Shown here: positions 63,166 through 64,000 of the stretch, in pieces
Layout: every line of letters begins with the position of its first letter
How positions within the stretch are numbered: position 1 is the first letter of the stretch
Assembly: GCF_000003815.2 (NCBI RefSeq)
Contig: NC_049985.1
Coordinates: 9,629,715 to 9,693,714 of the forward strand
DNA from: Branchiostoma floridae
Lineage: Eukaryota; Chordata; Leptocardii; Amphioxiformes; Branchiostomatidae
DNA length: 64,000 nt
Reading direction: 5' to 3'
Made by a program: the position numbers and the translations under genes
Notes under the pieces: generated by a model
What the model was told of the DNA's origin: nothing
Databases searched by the model: none
The model's input: only the letters and a program-made list of their open reading frames with translations

Positions 63166-63420
63166 CAGGGTTGTAGCCAGTCCAAAATCATTTTCCATCC
63201 CCTCGTTTTTGAATGGCTTTGGCGCAGCATTCCTAAGGGGTCCTGGGGCATGCAGCGAGTCCCAAGGAAAATTTTGAAATCTGGACCCTCTAAAACGCTA
63301 TTTCCTGCATTTTGAGGGTTAGATTTTGCTCACAGAGGACGGAATGGGCAAACTTTTTTTCCGTCCCCAGCTGCAGAATTCAGTCAAAGGACAGAAGGAC
63401 AAGTGCTGGCTACAACCCTG
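63166..63420. mobile_element. hAT-like MITE with 8-bp target duplication
   Basis: Perfect 15-bp inverted ends CAGGGTTGTAGCCAG (63166) and CTGGCTACAACCCTG (to 63420). The 8 bp outside are GGTGCAGT (63158-63165) and GGTGTAGT (63421-63428), a target duplication with one change. CAGGG ends and 8-bp duplications are diagnostic of the hAT superfamily. It has no transposase. It starts 38 bp after the SLC2A8 stop, so it forms much of the 3' UTR. Confidence 0.88.
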
Positions 63421-64000
63421 GGTGTAGTACATAGCTGCAACAATCTGGAGTATGCAAAATAGATATTAATCATGCTTTTCAGTGTACCTACGACACATAA
63501 AATTAAGGCCAATAGTCAACCAAAAACATACAATGTGAAAAGGTGAGATGACAAGAATGTTCTGTATATTATATGTCTGATACTATTGTTTAAAACATTA
63601 GTCGTAATTGGGTGTGAGTTTTTGATTCTTTTGACAAACTGTATGAAAAGAGTAAAATATGGATGTATTACTTGGCAAAGTTTAAAAAATTTTGCCACAT
63701 AAAAATCAGTTTAAAAAACTGTTATCTTTTGGCAGAAAATTTTCTCTTATTGTTTAATTTTCATTCTATTTTCAAGGTATTCAAGTTGATTTCCTATTGT
63801 TTCCAAAATTGATGGTACTGTAAATACCTTTAGTATGTTACATGTGCAATACATTTGTATATCAACTTGCCAGCTATAAGCATCACATTTTTCTGTTGAC
63901 TATGTACCCAAGACAGTTCAATGGTAGTGCTTTAAGCCTTTATCATTCCCTTCATCCCACTTTGGGTAAATCATGGTTTGTGAGATCTAATGTAAGAATG
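63421..64000 (+). other. Downstream part of SLC2A8 3' region
   Basis: AT-rich sequence after the hAT element, presumably 3' UTR and beyond. I found no AATAAA before the window ends, so the poly(A) site is either further right or uses a variant signal. Confidence 0.4.

Overview
The window is a piece of an animal nuclear genome, most likely a lancelet (Branchiostoma), though I can only infer this. All genes are split by GT-AG introns and carry metazoan protein families. Gene density is that of a compact invertebrate chordate. The introns are full of short foldback (MITE-like) elements, a tRNA-derived SINE and LINE 3' ends of kinds I associate with lancelets. There is no bacterial operon structure, no CRISPR array and no rRNA gene. 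One run of Ns (14595-15176) is an assembly gap.

Four protein genes can be assembled exon by exon with consistent splice phases. (1) Plus strand, 1-9524: the 3' two thirds of an MGA-like transcription factor (MAX dimerisation partner), with seven visible exons and the bHLH domain split over two exons; the N-terminal T-box part lies left of the window. (2) Minus strand, 33257 down to 12784: a THSD1-like type I membrane protein of 1289 residues in ten coding exons. Possible non-coding 5' exons lie at about 36.6, 39.0 and 51.9-52.06 kb, so the whole gene may span about 40 kb. Its 3' end faces that of MGA. (3) Minus strand, 56502-55034: ZCCHC10-like, a 144-residue zinc-knuckle protein in four exons. 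(4) Plus strand, 57343-63128: a complete seven-exon SLC2A8/GLUT8-like sugar transporter of 507 residues, divergent from ZCCHC10 across about 840 bp that must hold both promoters.

The genes do not form a pathway. MGA and ZCCHC10 are nuclear, THSD1 is a cell-surface protein and SLC2A8 is an intracellular sugar carrier. The most interesting gene is the THSD1 homologue: between the thrombospondin type 1 repeat and the membrane segment it carries a CUB domain absent from human THSD1 as I know it. The TSP1 and CUB modules are each bounded by phase-1 introns, the signature of exon shuffling. It also has a GC-AG intron.

The rest is intronic and intergenic DNA (9.5-12.6 kb, 21-31 kb, 33-52 kb, 52-54.8 kb) dominated by non-autonomous transposons. 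These include a pogo/Tc1-like MITE with a TA duplication at 7.4 kb, a hAT-like MITE with an 8-bp target duplication in the SLC2A8 3' region, a foldback family ending in TAGCCTGGGTACCATCC, and other inverted-repeat elements. There are also tandem repeats and microsatellites.
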